This document shows positions 46,771-55,218 of a stretch of DNA of 64,000 nt, one piece after another; the first letter of the stretch is position 1, and the number at the start of each line of letters is the position of its first letter. Both the position numbers and the translations under genes were made by a program. The stretch is from Eubacterium sp. (GTDB lineage: Bacteria > Bacillota > Clostridia > Lachnospirales > Lachnospiraceae): positions 18,956 through 82,955 of the forward strand of contig JAAWJJ010000006.1 in the NCBI GenBank assembly GCA_022796875.1, given 5' to 3'. Below the pieces are notes generated by a model that made no database searches, was not told the DNA's origin, and worked only from the letters and a program-made list of their open reading frames with translations.

Positions 46771-46800
46771 TTACACAAAGCAGATTTTTCATTTGTGCAT
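46771..46800. promoter_or_regulatory. Accessory-region operator, site D
   Basis: TTACACAAA (46771-46779) and TTTGTGCAT (46792-46800) are spaced by 12 bases, the same as in site C. The site lies in the 182-base divergent region between the aldehyde dehydrogenase operon and activase 2, so it can serve both. Confidence 0.7.
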
Positions 46801-46808
46801 TCCTCACA

Positions 46809-46836
46809 TTGTAAGAAAAGAAGCCGCTGTTATGAT
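46809..46836 (+). promoter_or_regulatory. Candidate promoter of activase 2
   Basis: TTGTAA (46809-46814) and TATGAT (46831-46836) are spaced by 16 bases. The -35 box begins eight bases after site D, the same distance as between site A and its promoter. Confidence 0.5.
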
Positions 46837-46870
46837 GAAAACAGAAAAATAAAAATCGGAGGTATCTGCT

Positions 46871-47866
46871 ATGAATACCATAAATGGAAAAATGAACCCA
46901 ACCGGAATCGTCTATAATATCCAGCGATATACCATTCATGACGGCCCCGGCATCCGCACCGAAATATTTTTAAAAGGCTGCCCGATGCAATGTAAATGGT
47001 GCAGCAATCCGGAAAGTATCCGTCCGGCAAAAGAAATCGGGATCTATCCCGTTGCCTGCATCGGCGTAAAAGAATGTGGCGCCTGCCTGGAAGACTGTCC
47101 GCAAACACCATCACCGTTGATTGTGAAAGAAAACAAAATTGTCGGCCTGAACCGTCAAAAATGCACAGGATGCCAGAAATGCGCCGATTCCTGTTTTCTT
47201 CATGCAATTAAAAAATGGGGCGTGGAAATGACAGTAGAAGAAGTTCTGGAAGAGGTCAGAAAGGATCTGCCTTTTTATAAAAAATCAGGAGGCGGGTTGA
47301 CCGTCAACGGCGGCGAAGTGACCACACAACCGGATTTTTGCGTGGAATTGTTAAAATCCGCGAAAGAAGCACATATAAATACCGTTATCGAAACTTCCAT
47401 GTATTGTAACCTTAAAACGATCGAGCGGTTTTTCCCACATACTGATATTTTCATCACTGATATCAAACATATGGACAACACGATCCATCAAAAATACTGC
47501 GGCGGCGATATCCAGGTCATTTTATCCAATATCAAAAAAACAGTGGACGCTGGCGAACAGGTGCTGGTCCGTATTCCGGTCGTTCCGGACATAAATGATT
47601 CGGAAGAAAACATATGCAAAACCGCTGCCTTTATCCGCGATGAACTGCACAATCAGGTACTCCAGGTGCAGCTGCTTCCTTATTTGAAACTAGGAATGGA
47701 AAAATACGATTCTTTAGGGCAGATTTACCCAATGGGCGACGACTATGCGCCGGATGATTTAAAAACACGCACACCGCAGATCAGATATCTGGCCAAAATC
47801 ATGCAGGACTACGGGAATCCGGCAGTTATGGGATCCTCCACGGCCTATAAATATAAAATAAAATGA
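46871..47866 (+). CDS. Glycyl-radical enzyme activating protein 2 (radical SAM)
   Basis: 331 residues. IHDGPGIRTEIFLKGCPMQCKWC has the radical-SAM CxxxCxxC site. Two extra [4Fe-4S] motifs follow (CIGVKECGACLEDC, CTGCQKCADSC), and the GGE motif is VNGGEVTTQ. It is colinear with activase 1 along its length. It is divergent from the operon encoding GRE2 and shares its operator region, so GRE2 is the likely partner. GGAGG lies before the ATG. An IS1182-family element begins only about 20 bases after its stop; the last residues (SSTAYKYKIK) differ from activase 1, but the domain is complete. Confidence 0.92.
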   Translation: MNTINGKMNPTGIVYNIQRYTIHDGPGIRTEIFLKGCPMQCKWCSNPESIRPAKEIGIYPVACIGVKECGACLEDCPQTPSPLIVKENKIVGLNRQKCTGCQKCADSCFLHAIKKWGVEMTVEEVLEEVRKDLPFYKKSGGGLTVNGGEVTTQPDFCVELLKSAKEAHINTVIETSMYCNLKTIERFFPHTDIFITDIKHMDNTIHQKYCGGDIQVILSNIKKTVDAGEQVLVRIPVVPDINDSEENICKTAAFIRDELHNQVLQVQLLPYLKLGMEKYDSLGQIYPMGDDYAPDDLKTRTPQIRYLAKIMQDYGNPAVMGSSTAYKYKIK

Positions 47867-47943
47867 GTATAAATTGAAATGAAAAGAGGGTGTCGCAAAA
47901 TCATCAAATTAGATGATTGAGCGGCGCCCTCGCTCTATAAATA

Positions 47944-47994
47944 AAAAAATCCCCAAGGAATCCTTTTGTTCTGGGAACTCCTTCGGATTTTTGG
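47944..47994 (-). terminator. Terminator of the IS transposase gene
   Basis: On the minus strand AAATCC-G-AAGGA pairs with TCCTT-G-GGGATTT around a long loop, and seven T follow. It is just after the transposase stop, inside the IS. Confidence 0.6.
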
Positions 47995-48028
47995 CGTACT
48001 TTAATAACGCCTTCATTTCTTTGGCTTT

Positions 48029-49636
48029 TTAAGCAGTTTCCTTCATTGGAAAAAGATAACTTCCTGTGCGCTCTTTTTGGATTTTTGCATGCAGTTTATT
48101 GATGTTATAGCCCATGCAAAGCAAAAGAATCTCCAGTTTTACCTTGGTTTTCCCACGGAGTAGAAATCTTTGGAATTCATAGTCATTTTTCAATACCCCA
48201 AAGGCTCCCTCCACTTGGATCGAACGGTTCATACGGTATTGGATCCCTGTTTCACTCAGGATATTTTCATAGGATTCCTGACGCTTCTCCAAAAAACTTT
48301 TGGAGATATATAGCCGCTTGTTCCCTTTTGCTTTGGTACATTTTTCTTTATATGGGCAGTTGGTACAATCTTCACATTCGTAAACGGTAACCTCTGATTC
48401 ATAGCCACTCTTACTTTTCTGTTTTTTGACAAAAACAGGCGACAAGGCTTTTCCAGCATGGCAGGTGTATGTATCGGTCTTTTCATCATATCCCATGTTT
48501 TCACGTTTGCTGATATCTTGTTTGAAACTCCGTTTTTTCCATTTCTCATACGTCTGTGGCTTTATGTACGGTTTCTGCTTTACACTTCTCAGATAAGTAT
48601 ACGCTTCCTCACTTTCATATCCGGAATCAGCCGTTATGCTTGGATAACGGAACCCCAGGTTCTTTTCCATTGTCTTTAAGAATGGAACCAACGTCCAGAC
48701 ATCATTCCGATCCTGAAAAATATCAGTTGCTACAATATATTCACTGTCTACTGCAATCTGTACATTATATCCAGGCTTTAACTGGGCATTCCTCATATGG
48801 TCATCTTTCATGTGCATAAAAGTTGCATCAGGGTCTGTTTTACAATAATTGTTCCGGCCCTGAAAACTTGCCGTATGCCAGTCATAAATGGTCTGCCGTT
48901 CCAAAAATCTGTGGAAAAGTTCCAGGTACCGTTGGTTTCTGCTTTTGCGTTTTCCTCGTCCATAGACAAAAACAGTGCTCTCTGTCTGGCAGCATTCTTC
49001 TAAAAAACGGACGATTTTCTGTAAATCCTGTGTCCTTGTTTCTAGCGCAATTGAAAAGCTTTGCATGTATTCCCTGTTCAGAAGTTGTATGGCTTCTTCT
49101 ATCTTTTGGAACATTTTTTCTTCCCATTTTCCCACAGACTTTTTCCAAACAAAGGTATATTTGTTTGCACAGGCTTCTAACTTTGTCCCGTCGATAAATA
49201 CCGTTTCCTTTGACAGTTCTCCTGCCTTTTCCAGTCGTTTCAGCATCTGGTAAAAAAGATTTTCACATGCATCTGCAAGAAAGCCGGTACGAAAACGGGC
49301 AATGGTGCTGTGATCAGGGGCTTTCTGTCCGGCAAGCAGCCACATAAAGTTAATGTCCCGTTTACAGGCAGTTTCGATTTTTCTCGAAGAATATATGTTT
49401 TGAGAATAAGCATAGGTTAAGATCTTGAACATGGTCTTTGGGTCAACTGCTGGATTTCTGCCTTTGGCAGAGTAAGCCTGATACAGCAAGCTGTAATCTA
49501 AATCCTCCAATTCGTGGCTCAACAGTCGAACAGAATCATCATCAGGAATCAAACTTTCCAAATTTAACGGCAAAACCAGTTGATAAGGTTCGCCGAATTC
49601 GGTATAATTTTTATGGTATTTTAATTTACTTGACAT
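48029..49636 (-). CDS. IS1182-family transposase
   Basis: 535 residues and apparently full length. The N-terminal DUF772-like region is RKIETACKRDINFMWLLAGQKAPDHSTIARFR. Catalytic acidic residues of a DDE transposase are in FIDGTKLEACANKYTFVWKK, ITADSGYESEEAY and the later EGAFGVLKND segment. A Cys-rich insert (CEDCTNCPYKEKCTKAKG) is typical of the family. No frameshift or stop is present, so the element could be active. Confidence 0.93.
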   Translation of the reverse strand: MSSKLKYHKNYTEFGEPYQLVLPLNLESLIPDDDSVRLLSHELEDLDYSLLYQAYSAKGRNPAVDPKTMFKILTYAYSQNIYSSRKIETACKRDINFMWLLAGQKAPDHSTIARFRTGFLADACENLFYQMLKRLEKAGELSKETVFIDGTKLEACANKYTFVWKKSVGKWEEKMFQKIEEAIQLLNREYMQSFSIALETRTQDLQKIVRFLEECCQTESTVFVYGRGKRKSRNQRYLELFHRFLERQTIYDWHTASFQGRNNYCKTDPDATFMHMKDDHMRNAQLKPGYNVQIAVDSEYIVATDIFQDRNDVWTLVPFLKTMEKNLGFRYPSITADSGYESEEAYTYLRSVKQKPYIKPQTYEKWKKRSFKQDISKRENMGYDEKTDTYTCHAGKALSPVFVKKQKSKSGYESEVTVYECEDCTNCPYKEKCTKAKGNKRLYISKSFLEKRQESYENILSETGIQYRMNRSIQVEGAFGVLKNDYEFQRFLLRGKTKVKLEILLLCMGYNINKLHAKIQKERTGSYLFPMKETA

Positions 49637-49781
49637 ATCTTATTATACCATGGATTGCGGACTCTTCGGAGTCCGTTTTCTGTTTTCAGGGCATAAAAAA
49701 GGAGCTGCTGCTCCAGTAGATTATTTATCTACTTTTGCAACAGCCCCTTCCGTGCAGACAGACCGCTGCACAGCAACTTTT

Positions 49782-50468
49782 TTACAAAAACAAACAAAAC
49801 ACAATCGGCAGAAAAATCGCCGGTATGTAATTCATCACTTTCAGTTTCGTAATTCCCAGCATATTCAATGCCAGCGCAATAATAATGACGGAACCCGCAC
49901 AGGTCATTTCCGCCACAACAGAATCGGTCAGCACCGGCGCCAACGCCTGCGCGCCTAACGTGATTGCTCCCTGAAAAACCAGTACAAAAATGGCGGAAAA
50001 CAATACGCCGATTCCCATGGAAGAAGCAAAGACAATAGAAGAAATGCAGTCCAGCACCGATTTTGTATACAGCATCTGATGATCGCCGGTCAGTCCGCTC
50101 TGCAGTGAACCGACGATCGTCATCGCTCCTACGCAAAATAGCAGCGATGCGGAAACAAATCCCTGTGCGACAGGCATCGGCTCCCCCTCTTTTTTAAATT
50201 TCTTTTCGATCACTCCGCCTAGTCGGTTCAGCTTTCCGTCTAAATCAAAAAACTGCCCGATCATCGCTCCGATTACCACGGACAGAATCAGAATAATCGT
50301 ATTTTCTCCTTTTAACGCTCCGGATATTCCGATATACATCGTGCACAAGGCGACGCCTTTCATCATGATGTCGGAATATTTTTCCGGAATTCCCTTTTTC
50401 AGCAGCAGCCCGACGGTACTCCCGACAAGGACTGCTGCCGTATTGACTATTGTTCCTGCTAAAATCAT
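49782..50468 (-). CDS. DUF554 family membrane protein
   Basis: 228 residues with six to seven hydrophobic helices. The N-terminus ILAGTIVNTAAVLVGSTVGLLLKKGIPEKYSDIMMKGVALCTMYIGISGAL and the motif FVSASLLFCVGAMTIVGSLQSGL are characteristic of DUF554. Members are inner-membrane proteins of uncertain, perhaps transport, function. It lies immediately next to the IS element but is intact. A set of tandem repeats separates it from purB. Confidence 0.9.
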   Translation of the reverse strand: MILAGTIVNTAAVLVGSTVGLLLKKGIPEKYSDIMMKGVALCTMYIGISGALKGENTIILILSVVIGAMIGQFFDLDGKLNRLGGVIEKKFKKEGEPMPVAQGFVSASLLFCVGAMTIVGSLQSGLTGDHQMLYTKSVLDCISSIVFASSMGIGVLFSAIFVLVFQGAITLGAQALAPVLTDSVVAEMTCAGSVIIIALALNMLGITKLKVMNYIPAIFLPIVFCLFL

Positions 50469-50472
50469 GATA

Positions 50473-50592
50473 ACTCCCTGTTGCTCCGTGATAACGTCCG
50501 TTAAACACCCTGTTCACTCCCTGTTACTCCGTGATAACATCCGTCAACACCCTGTTCACTCCCTGTTGCCCTGTTATACATCTGTCAAATAC
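50473..50592. repeat. Tandem 42-43-bp repeats between DUF554 and purB
   Basis: Units starting ACTCCCTGTTGCTCCGTGAT recur at 50473, 50516 and 50558; the third is truncated and more diverged. They fill the whole gap between the two genes, upstream of DUF554 on its strand. No coding or known regulatory role is recognised. Confidence 0.8.
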
Positions 50593-50603
50593 CCGGCTGC
50601 TTC

Positions 50604-52037
50604 TTATACCGAAATTTCAGCCGTAATACCTAAAATACCTTTATTTTTCTCCAGTACAGGCGCTACCGTTTCTTTCAGATATTTTTCGGTCTGCCGCGGC
50701 GCCCTGCCGACATATTTCTCCGGCTGCATATTTTCCTGCAGTTCTTCCAATGTCAGGCCAAAAGCCGGATCGGCGGCGATCAGTTCAAGCAGGTCGTTTT
50801 CTTTCCCTTCCAGCTTGACATGCTCTCCTGCTTTCATGGAAAGCTGCCGGATCCGCTCATGCAGTTCCTGACGGTCACCGCCTTTTTTCACGGCGTCCAT
50901 CATAATATTTTCCGTCGCCATAAACGGCAGTTCGCTCATAAAATGTTTGCGGATTACTTTATCATATACGTACAGCCCGTCCGTTACGTTCAGGCACAGA
51001 TCCAGGATTCCGTCAACCGCCAGAAATCCTTCCGGTATCGAAAGCCTTTTATTCGCGGAATCGTCCAGCGTCCGTTCAAACCACTGCGTTGCCGACGTGA
51101 TCGCCGGATTCAGCGCGTCTACCATCACATACCGGGACAGCGAAGCGATTCTTTCCGAACGCATCGGATTCCTCTTATACGCCATTGCCGAAGATCCGAT
51201 CTGATTTTTTTCAAACGGCTCTTCCACTTCTTTTAAATGCTGAAGCAGACGGATATCGTTCGACATTTTATGCGCGCTTGCCGCAATGCCGGCCAGTATA
51301 TTGGCCACTCTCGTATCCACTTTTCTGGAATAAGTCTGCCCGGACACCGGATAACAGCTTTCAAAGCCCATTTTCCGCGCGATCATCGGATCAATCTGAT
51401 CGATCGTTTCCTGGTCGCCGTCAAACAGTTCCAGAAAGCTTGCCTGCGTACCGGTCGTCCCTTTGGAACCCAGAAGCTTCATCGTAGAAAGCACGTATTC
51501 CAGATCTTCCAGATCCAGCATAAATTCCTGTATCCACAGCGTCGCACGTTTTCCGACCGTCGTAGGCTGCGCCGGCTGAAAATGCGTAAACGCCAGTGTC
51601 GGCAGATCTTTGTATTTATAAGCAAACTCCGACAGTTTCTTAATCACGTTAATCAGCTTTTGGCGTACCAGACGCAAAGCCTCCGTCATCAGAATCAAAT
51701 CCGTATTATCGCCCACATAACAGGAAGTCGCGCCCAGATGGATGATTCCTTTTGCTTTCGGGCACTGTACTCCGTACGCATAAACATGCGACATCACATC
51801 ATGGCGTACTTCTTTTTCCCGTTTTTTTGCCACGTCAAAATTAATGTCGTCCTGATGCGCTTTCAATTCTTCGATCTGCTCGTCCGTAATGTCAAGCCCC
51901 AGTTCTTTTTCCGTTTCCGCCAGCGCAATCCAAAGTTTTCTCCAGGTACGGAATTTCTTTTCCGGAGAAAAAATATACTGCATTTCTTTACTTGCATAAC
52001 GCTCGGAAAGCGGGCTCTGATATCTGTCTGTACTCAT
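50604..52037 (-). CDS. purB: Adenylosuccinate lyase
   Basis: 477 residues of the fumarase/aspartase superfamily. The signature loop GSSAMAYKRNPMRSERIASL is present, with TSCYVGDNTDL and HFQPAQPTTVGKRATLW earlier. It acts twice in purine synthesis, on SAICAR and on adenylosuccinate. It is last in the order purC-purF-purB on the minus strand, 25 bases after purF, so the three form an operon. Confidence 0.97.
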   Translation of the reverse strand: MSTDRYQSPLSERYASKEMQYIFSPEKKFRTWRKLWIALAETEKELGLDITDEQIEELKAHQDDINFDVAKKREKEVRHDVMSHVYAYGVQCPKAKGIIHLGATSCYVGDNTDLILMTEALRLVRQKLINVIKKLSEFAYKYKDLPTLAFTHFQPAQPTTVGKRATLWIQEFMLDLEDLEYVLSTMKLLGSKGTTGTQASFLELFDGDQETIDQIDPMIARKMGFESCYPVSGQTYSRKVDTRVANILAGIAASAHKMSNDIRLLQHLKEVEEPFEKNQIGSSAMAYKRNPMRSERIASLSRYVMVDALNPAITSATQWFERTLDDSANKRLSIPEGFLAVDGILDLCLNVTDGLYVYDKVIRKHFMSELPFMATENIMMDAVKKGGDRQELHERIRQLSMKAGEHVKLEGKENDLLELIAADPAFGLTLEELQENMQPEKYVGRAPRQTEKYLKETVAPVLEKNKGILGITAEISV

Positions 52038-52062
52038 ACAACAATCTCCTTTTCATAAAACC

Positions 52063-53514
52063 TTATTTCGTATATTCTCCCCGGATATCGCCTTTCGGCG
52101 GCTCCAGCGGATAATCTCCGGTAAAACATCCCCGGCAGATCGACAGGCCCCGCGCGATTTCCTGCAAACGGCTGATTTCCAGATACCCCAGGGAATCTGC
52201 TCCTATGAGCCGGCATATGTCTTCTATGCTTCTGTTATAAGCGATCAGCTGGCTGCGTTCCGGTATATCCGTTCCGAAATAACACGGCCATAAAAACGGC
52301 GGCGAACTGATTCTTACATGCACTTCTTTCGCGCCCGCTTCTTTTAACATTCCTACAATCCGATCCGACGTCGTCCCGCGGACGATCGAATCGTCGATCA
52401 TAACGACCCGTTTGCCGCGTACAGCTTCTTTCAGGACGTTCAGTTTGATCCTGACTGCGGATTCCCGGCTGCTCTGCTTCGGTTTGATAAAGGTTCTGCC
52501 GACATATCCGTTTTTCACAAACGCCATCCCGTAAGGAATCCCCGACTCCATGGCATACCCAAGCGCCGCTTCATTGCCGGATTCCGGCACGCCTACGACC
52601 AGATCCGCTTCCGCCGGGGAATCCTTTGCCAGAAATCTCCCGGCCTGGATTCTGGACTGGTAAACGCTGACCCCGTCGATATGGCTGTCCGGCCTCGCGA
52701 AATAAATATATTCAAATACACAGCGCGCTTCCCGTTCTTTGGGCAGACACAGCGACAAATCCGACCGGATACTGCCGTCTGGCATGACCGTAACGACTTC
52801 TCCCGGCCGTACGTCGCGGATATATTCTGCTCCCGCCGTTTCCAGCGCGCACGTTTCAGACGCCAGAATATAAGCCTGGTCTCTTTTCCCGATACATAAC
52901 GGTTTAAATCCGAAAGGATCCCGCGCGCCGATCAGTTTCCGCGGACTGGCCACGACGAGGGCATACGCCCCTTTAATTTTATTTGCCGCTCGGACCACCG
53001 CTTTTTCTACGGAATCTACATTCAGGCGTTCCCGCGCGATATGGTACGCAATGACTTCCGAATCGATCGTCGTCTGGAAAATCGCGCCGGTATAGGCCAG
53101 ATCTTCCCGCAGCTCATTGGCATTGATCAGATTTCCGTTATGCGCTAACGCCAGCGTTCCTTTTACGTAATTTAAAACGAGCGGCTGCGCGTTTTCGCGC
53201 GTGGAAGCCCCTGCGGTCGAATATCTGACATGCCCGACCCCGATATTGCCATGCAGCGAGTCCAGTTGTTCCGTCGAGAACACTTCGTTGACCAGTCCCA
53301 TCCCTTTATAGGAAAGCACTTTTCCCTTCGGCCCGTTCGTATCGCTGACGGCAATACCGCAGCTTTCCTGCCCGCGGTGCTGCAAAGCAAACAATCCGTA
53401 ATAAATGGAAGATGCTACGTCACCGCCGGAAAAATCATACATGCCAAATACGCCGCACGCTTCATGCGGCAGATCAAAAATATCTTTCTTATCCTCTGTT
53501 ATCGTTTCTGACAT
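52063..53514 (-). CDS. purF: Amidophosphoribosyltransferase
   Basis: 483 residues. After a short propeptide the glutaminase nucleophile Cys is in EACGVFGMYDF. The PRPP-binding loop is VVMIDDSIVRGTT. Cys residues in WPCYFGTDIP and SICRGCFTGDYP match ligands of the [4Fe-4S] cluster in Bacillus-type enzymes. It catalyses the first committed step of purine synthesis. Between purC and purB, 19 and 25 bases from its neighbours. Confidence 0.97.
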   Translation of the reverse strand: MSETITEDKKDIFDLPHEACGVFGMYDFSGGDVASSIYYGLFALQHRGQESCGIAVSDTNGPKGKVLSYKGMGLVNEVFSTEQLDSLHGNIGVGHVRYSTAGASTRENAQPLVLNYVKGTLALAHNGNLINANELREDLAYTGAIFQTTIDSEVIAYHIARERLNVDSVEKAVVRAANKIKGAYALVVASPRKLIGARDPFGFKPLCIGKRDQAYILASETCALETAGAEYIRDVRPGEVVTVMPDGSIRSDLSLCLPKEREARCVFEYIYFARPDSHIDGVSVYQSRIQAGRFLAKDSPAEADLVVGVPESGNEAALGYAMESGIPYGMAFVKNGYVGRTFIKPKQSSRESAVRIKLNVLKEAVRGKRVVMIDDSIVRGTTSDRIVGMLKEAGAKEVHVRISSPPFLWPCYFGTDIPERSQLIAYNRSIEDICRLIGADSLGYLEISRLQEIARGLSICRGCFTGDYPLEPPKGDIRGEYTK

Positions 53515-53533
53515 TTTTCCATCCCCGGCGCCG

Positions 53534-54241
53534 TTATGCTAAACCTATTCTTTTCATAACTTCTTTATACGCGTCCTCGACATTGCCAAGATCCCGGCGG
53601 AAACGGTCTTTGTCCAGTTTTTCTTTTGTTTTGGAATCCCACAGACGGCACGTATCCGGCGAAATCTCGTCTGCCAATATAATCGTATCTTTATAACGGC
53701 CAAATTCGATCTTAAAATCAATCAGATCAATTCCCGCCTCTTTAAAGAATTTCTTCAATACGTCGTTTACCTGAAATGCATATTTTGTGATCGTATCAAT
53801 TTCTTCCCGCGTTGCAAGTCCCAGTGCAATCGCAAAATAGTCGTTGATCAACGGATCTCCGAGCGCATCGTCCTTATAACTGAATTCCAGTGTCGGAGCC
53901 AGCAGCTCTTTTCCTTCTTCTACGCCAAGGCGTTTGGAAAAACTGCCTGCCGCTACGTTCCGGATAATGACTTCCAACGGAACAATTTCTACTTTCTTTA
54001 CTACAGTTTCCCTGTCGCTTAATTCTTCCACAAAATGGGTCGGCACGCCTTCTTTTTCAAGCACCTGGAACACATAATTCGTCATACGGTTATTAATTGC
54101 GCCTTTTCCGACGATCGTTCCTTTCTTTTCCCCGTTAAATGCAGTGGCGTCGTCTTTATAATCCACGATCAGCAAATCTGCATCTTTCGTACGGAATACT
54201 TTTTTCGCTTTTCCCTCGTATAACTGTTCTAATTTTTCCAT
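53534..54241 (-). CDS. purC: SAICAR synthetase
   Basis: 235 residues. [17 protein letters not shown] at the N-terminus, [20 protein letters not shown] and [30 protein letters not shown] are the family motifs. It joins aspartate to CAIR in an ATP-dependent step. It heads the purC-purF-purB operon. No purine riboswitch is recognised in the 109 bases upstream. Confidence 0.97.
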   Translation of the reverse strand: MEKLEQLYEGKAKKVFRTKDADLLIVDYKDDATAFNGEKKGTIVGKGAINNRMTNYVFQVLEKEGVPTHFVEELSDRETVVKKVEIVPLEVIIRNVAAGSFSKRLGVEEGKELLAPTLEFSYKDDALGDPLINDYFAIALGLATREEIDTITKYAFQVNDVLKKFFKEAGIDLIDFKIEFGRYKDTIILADEISPDTCRLWDSKTKEKLDKDRFRRDLGNVEDAYKEVMKRIGLA

Positions 54242-54350
54242 TTTTTACACCTGTCCTTTTCTTCTTTTCGATTTTATCTGCAACAGAGTACCTACATGAG
54301 TATAATACAGCAGAATCCTCAAAGTCAATCCATAAAGTATGACCGTCTGT

Positions 54351-55202
54351 TTAACCGCCGTTTTTTATGCTTTCGATCATCGCATATTTTAAATCCAGAG
54401 CCCTGTCTTTCAGCCGGTTCGGCGTCGATTTATTTGTCACCACGCTTGAAATCAGTTTGGACGCCACGGTATACTCTTTAAAATAAGCCGCCATATAACT
54501 AATCATATATTCTGTCGTATTCTGGTCCATGCCGCAGATCGGAAACATCTCTTCCTGCATGGCATGCAGCAGGCCGTCATATGCCTGCCTGTAAAACTGC
54601 TCTTCCGCTTCCTTTATTTCATCGTACTCCGCTCCCGGAGATAACTGCTTTGCTTTTTCCCGGAGCAGCCAGGCAATATTCAGGCAGTAATGGGCTTTTT
54701 CGCTTGCTTTCGCTTTTTTTACAACTGCATTAGCAAGCCCCATTTTATAACATTGTAACGCATAATCATAGGAATATATCGGCGCGTCATATATCATCTG
54801 CGGTTCAAAGGTCTGCGTAATCCCCTCTCTGATCAGTTTCATCTGATAATTGGACAGCCTGTCATAATACCGCTGCATTGCGCTGTAACCACAGTACGGA
54901 CAGGAAATCGCCTCATATTTTAAAATATCTATTTTTTCTGCGCGCGGACGCAGATCCGCGTCCGAAGGCGCCCGCCGGATTCTGGAATTACGCAGCGCTT
55001 TCACGGTAAAAACGTGCCCGCAGATTTTGCAGGTGATTTTGCGGTCATGAATCAGCTCCATCTCCTGTTCCTGCGGTGTCAGCTCTTTCTTTTGATTCTG
55101 CCTGTTTTTTTCCTGTTTCTCCGTGTCGCTCTCTTCATCAAACAAATGATTCGCAATATCCACGTTTACCCCGAATATAGATAAATCCGAAAACTTTCCC
55201 AT
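54351..55202 (-). CDS. DUF2225 family protein
   Basis: 283 residues. Paired zinc-ligand motifs CKICGHVFTVKALRNSRIRR and CPYCGYSAMQRYYD at the N-terminal third define DUF2225. The C-terminal two thirds are TPR-like helices (LANAVVKKAKASEKAHYCLNIAWLLREKAKQL). It is soluble with no known function. It follows glnS by 16 bases and is the last gene of that operon. Confidence 0.9.
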   Translation of the reverse strand: MGKFSDLSIFGVNVDIANHLFDEESDTEKQEKNRQNQKKELTPQEQEMELIHDRKITCKICGHVFTVKALRNSRIRRAPSDADLRPRAEKIDILKYEAISCPYCGYSAMQRYYDRLSNYQMKLIREGITQTFEPQMIYDAPIYSYDYALQCYKMGLANAVVKKAKASEKAHYCLNIAWLLREKAKQLSPGAEYDEIKEAEEQFYRQAYDGLLHAMQEEMFPICGMDQNTTEYMISYMAAYFKEYTVASKLISSVVTNKSTPNRLKDRALDLKYAMIESIKNGG

Positions 55203-55218
55203 CCTCTCTCCCCTTGTC

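Larger units (their letters stand above)
47886..49748. mobile_element. IS1182-family insertion sequence
   Basis: The element is bounded by imperfect inverted ends, GGGTGTCGCAAAA on the left (about 47888) and GGGCTGTTGCAAAA read inward from the right (about 49746). Boundaries are approximate by a few bases and no target duplication is evident. It carries one intact transposase gene on the minus strand and sits between activase 2 and the end of the DUF554 gene. No coding gene is interrupted. Confidence 0.8.

Noticed and set aside
22600..47900. Bacterial microcompartment locus
   Set aside because: No shell protein of either BMC family is encoded and the aldehyde dehydrogenase lacks the N-terminal targeting extension.
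48029..49636. Possible target-site duplication at the IS ends
   Set aside because: The exact ends are uncertain and no matching flanks could be found.
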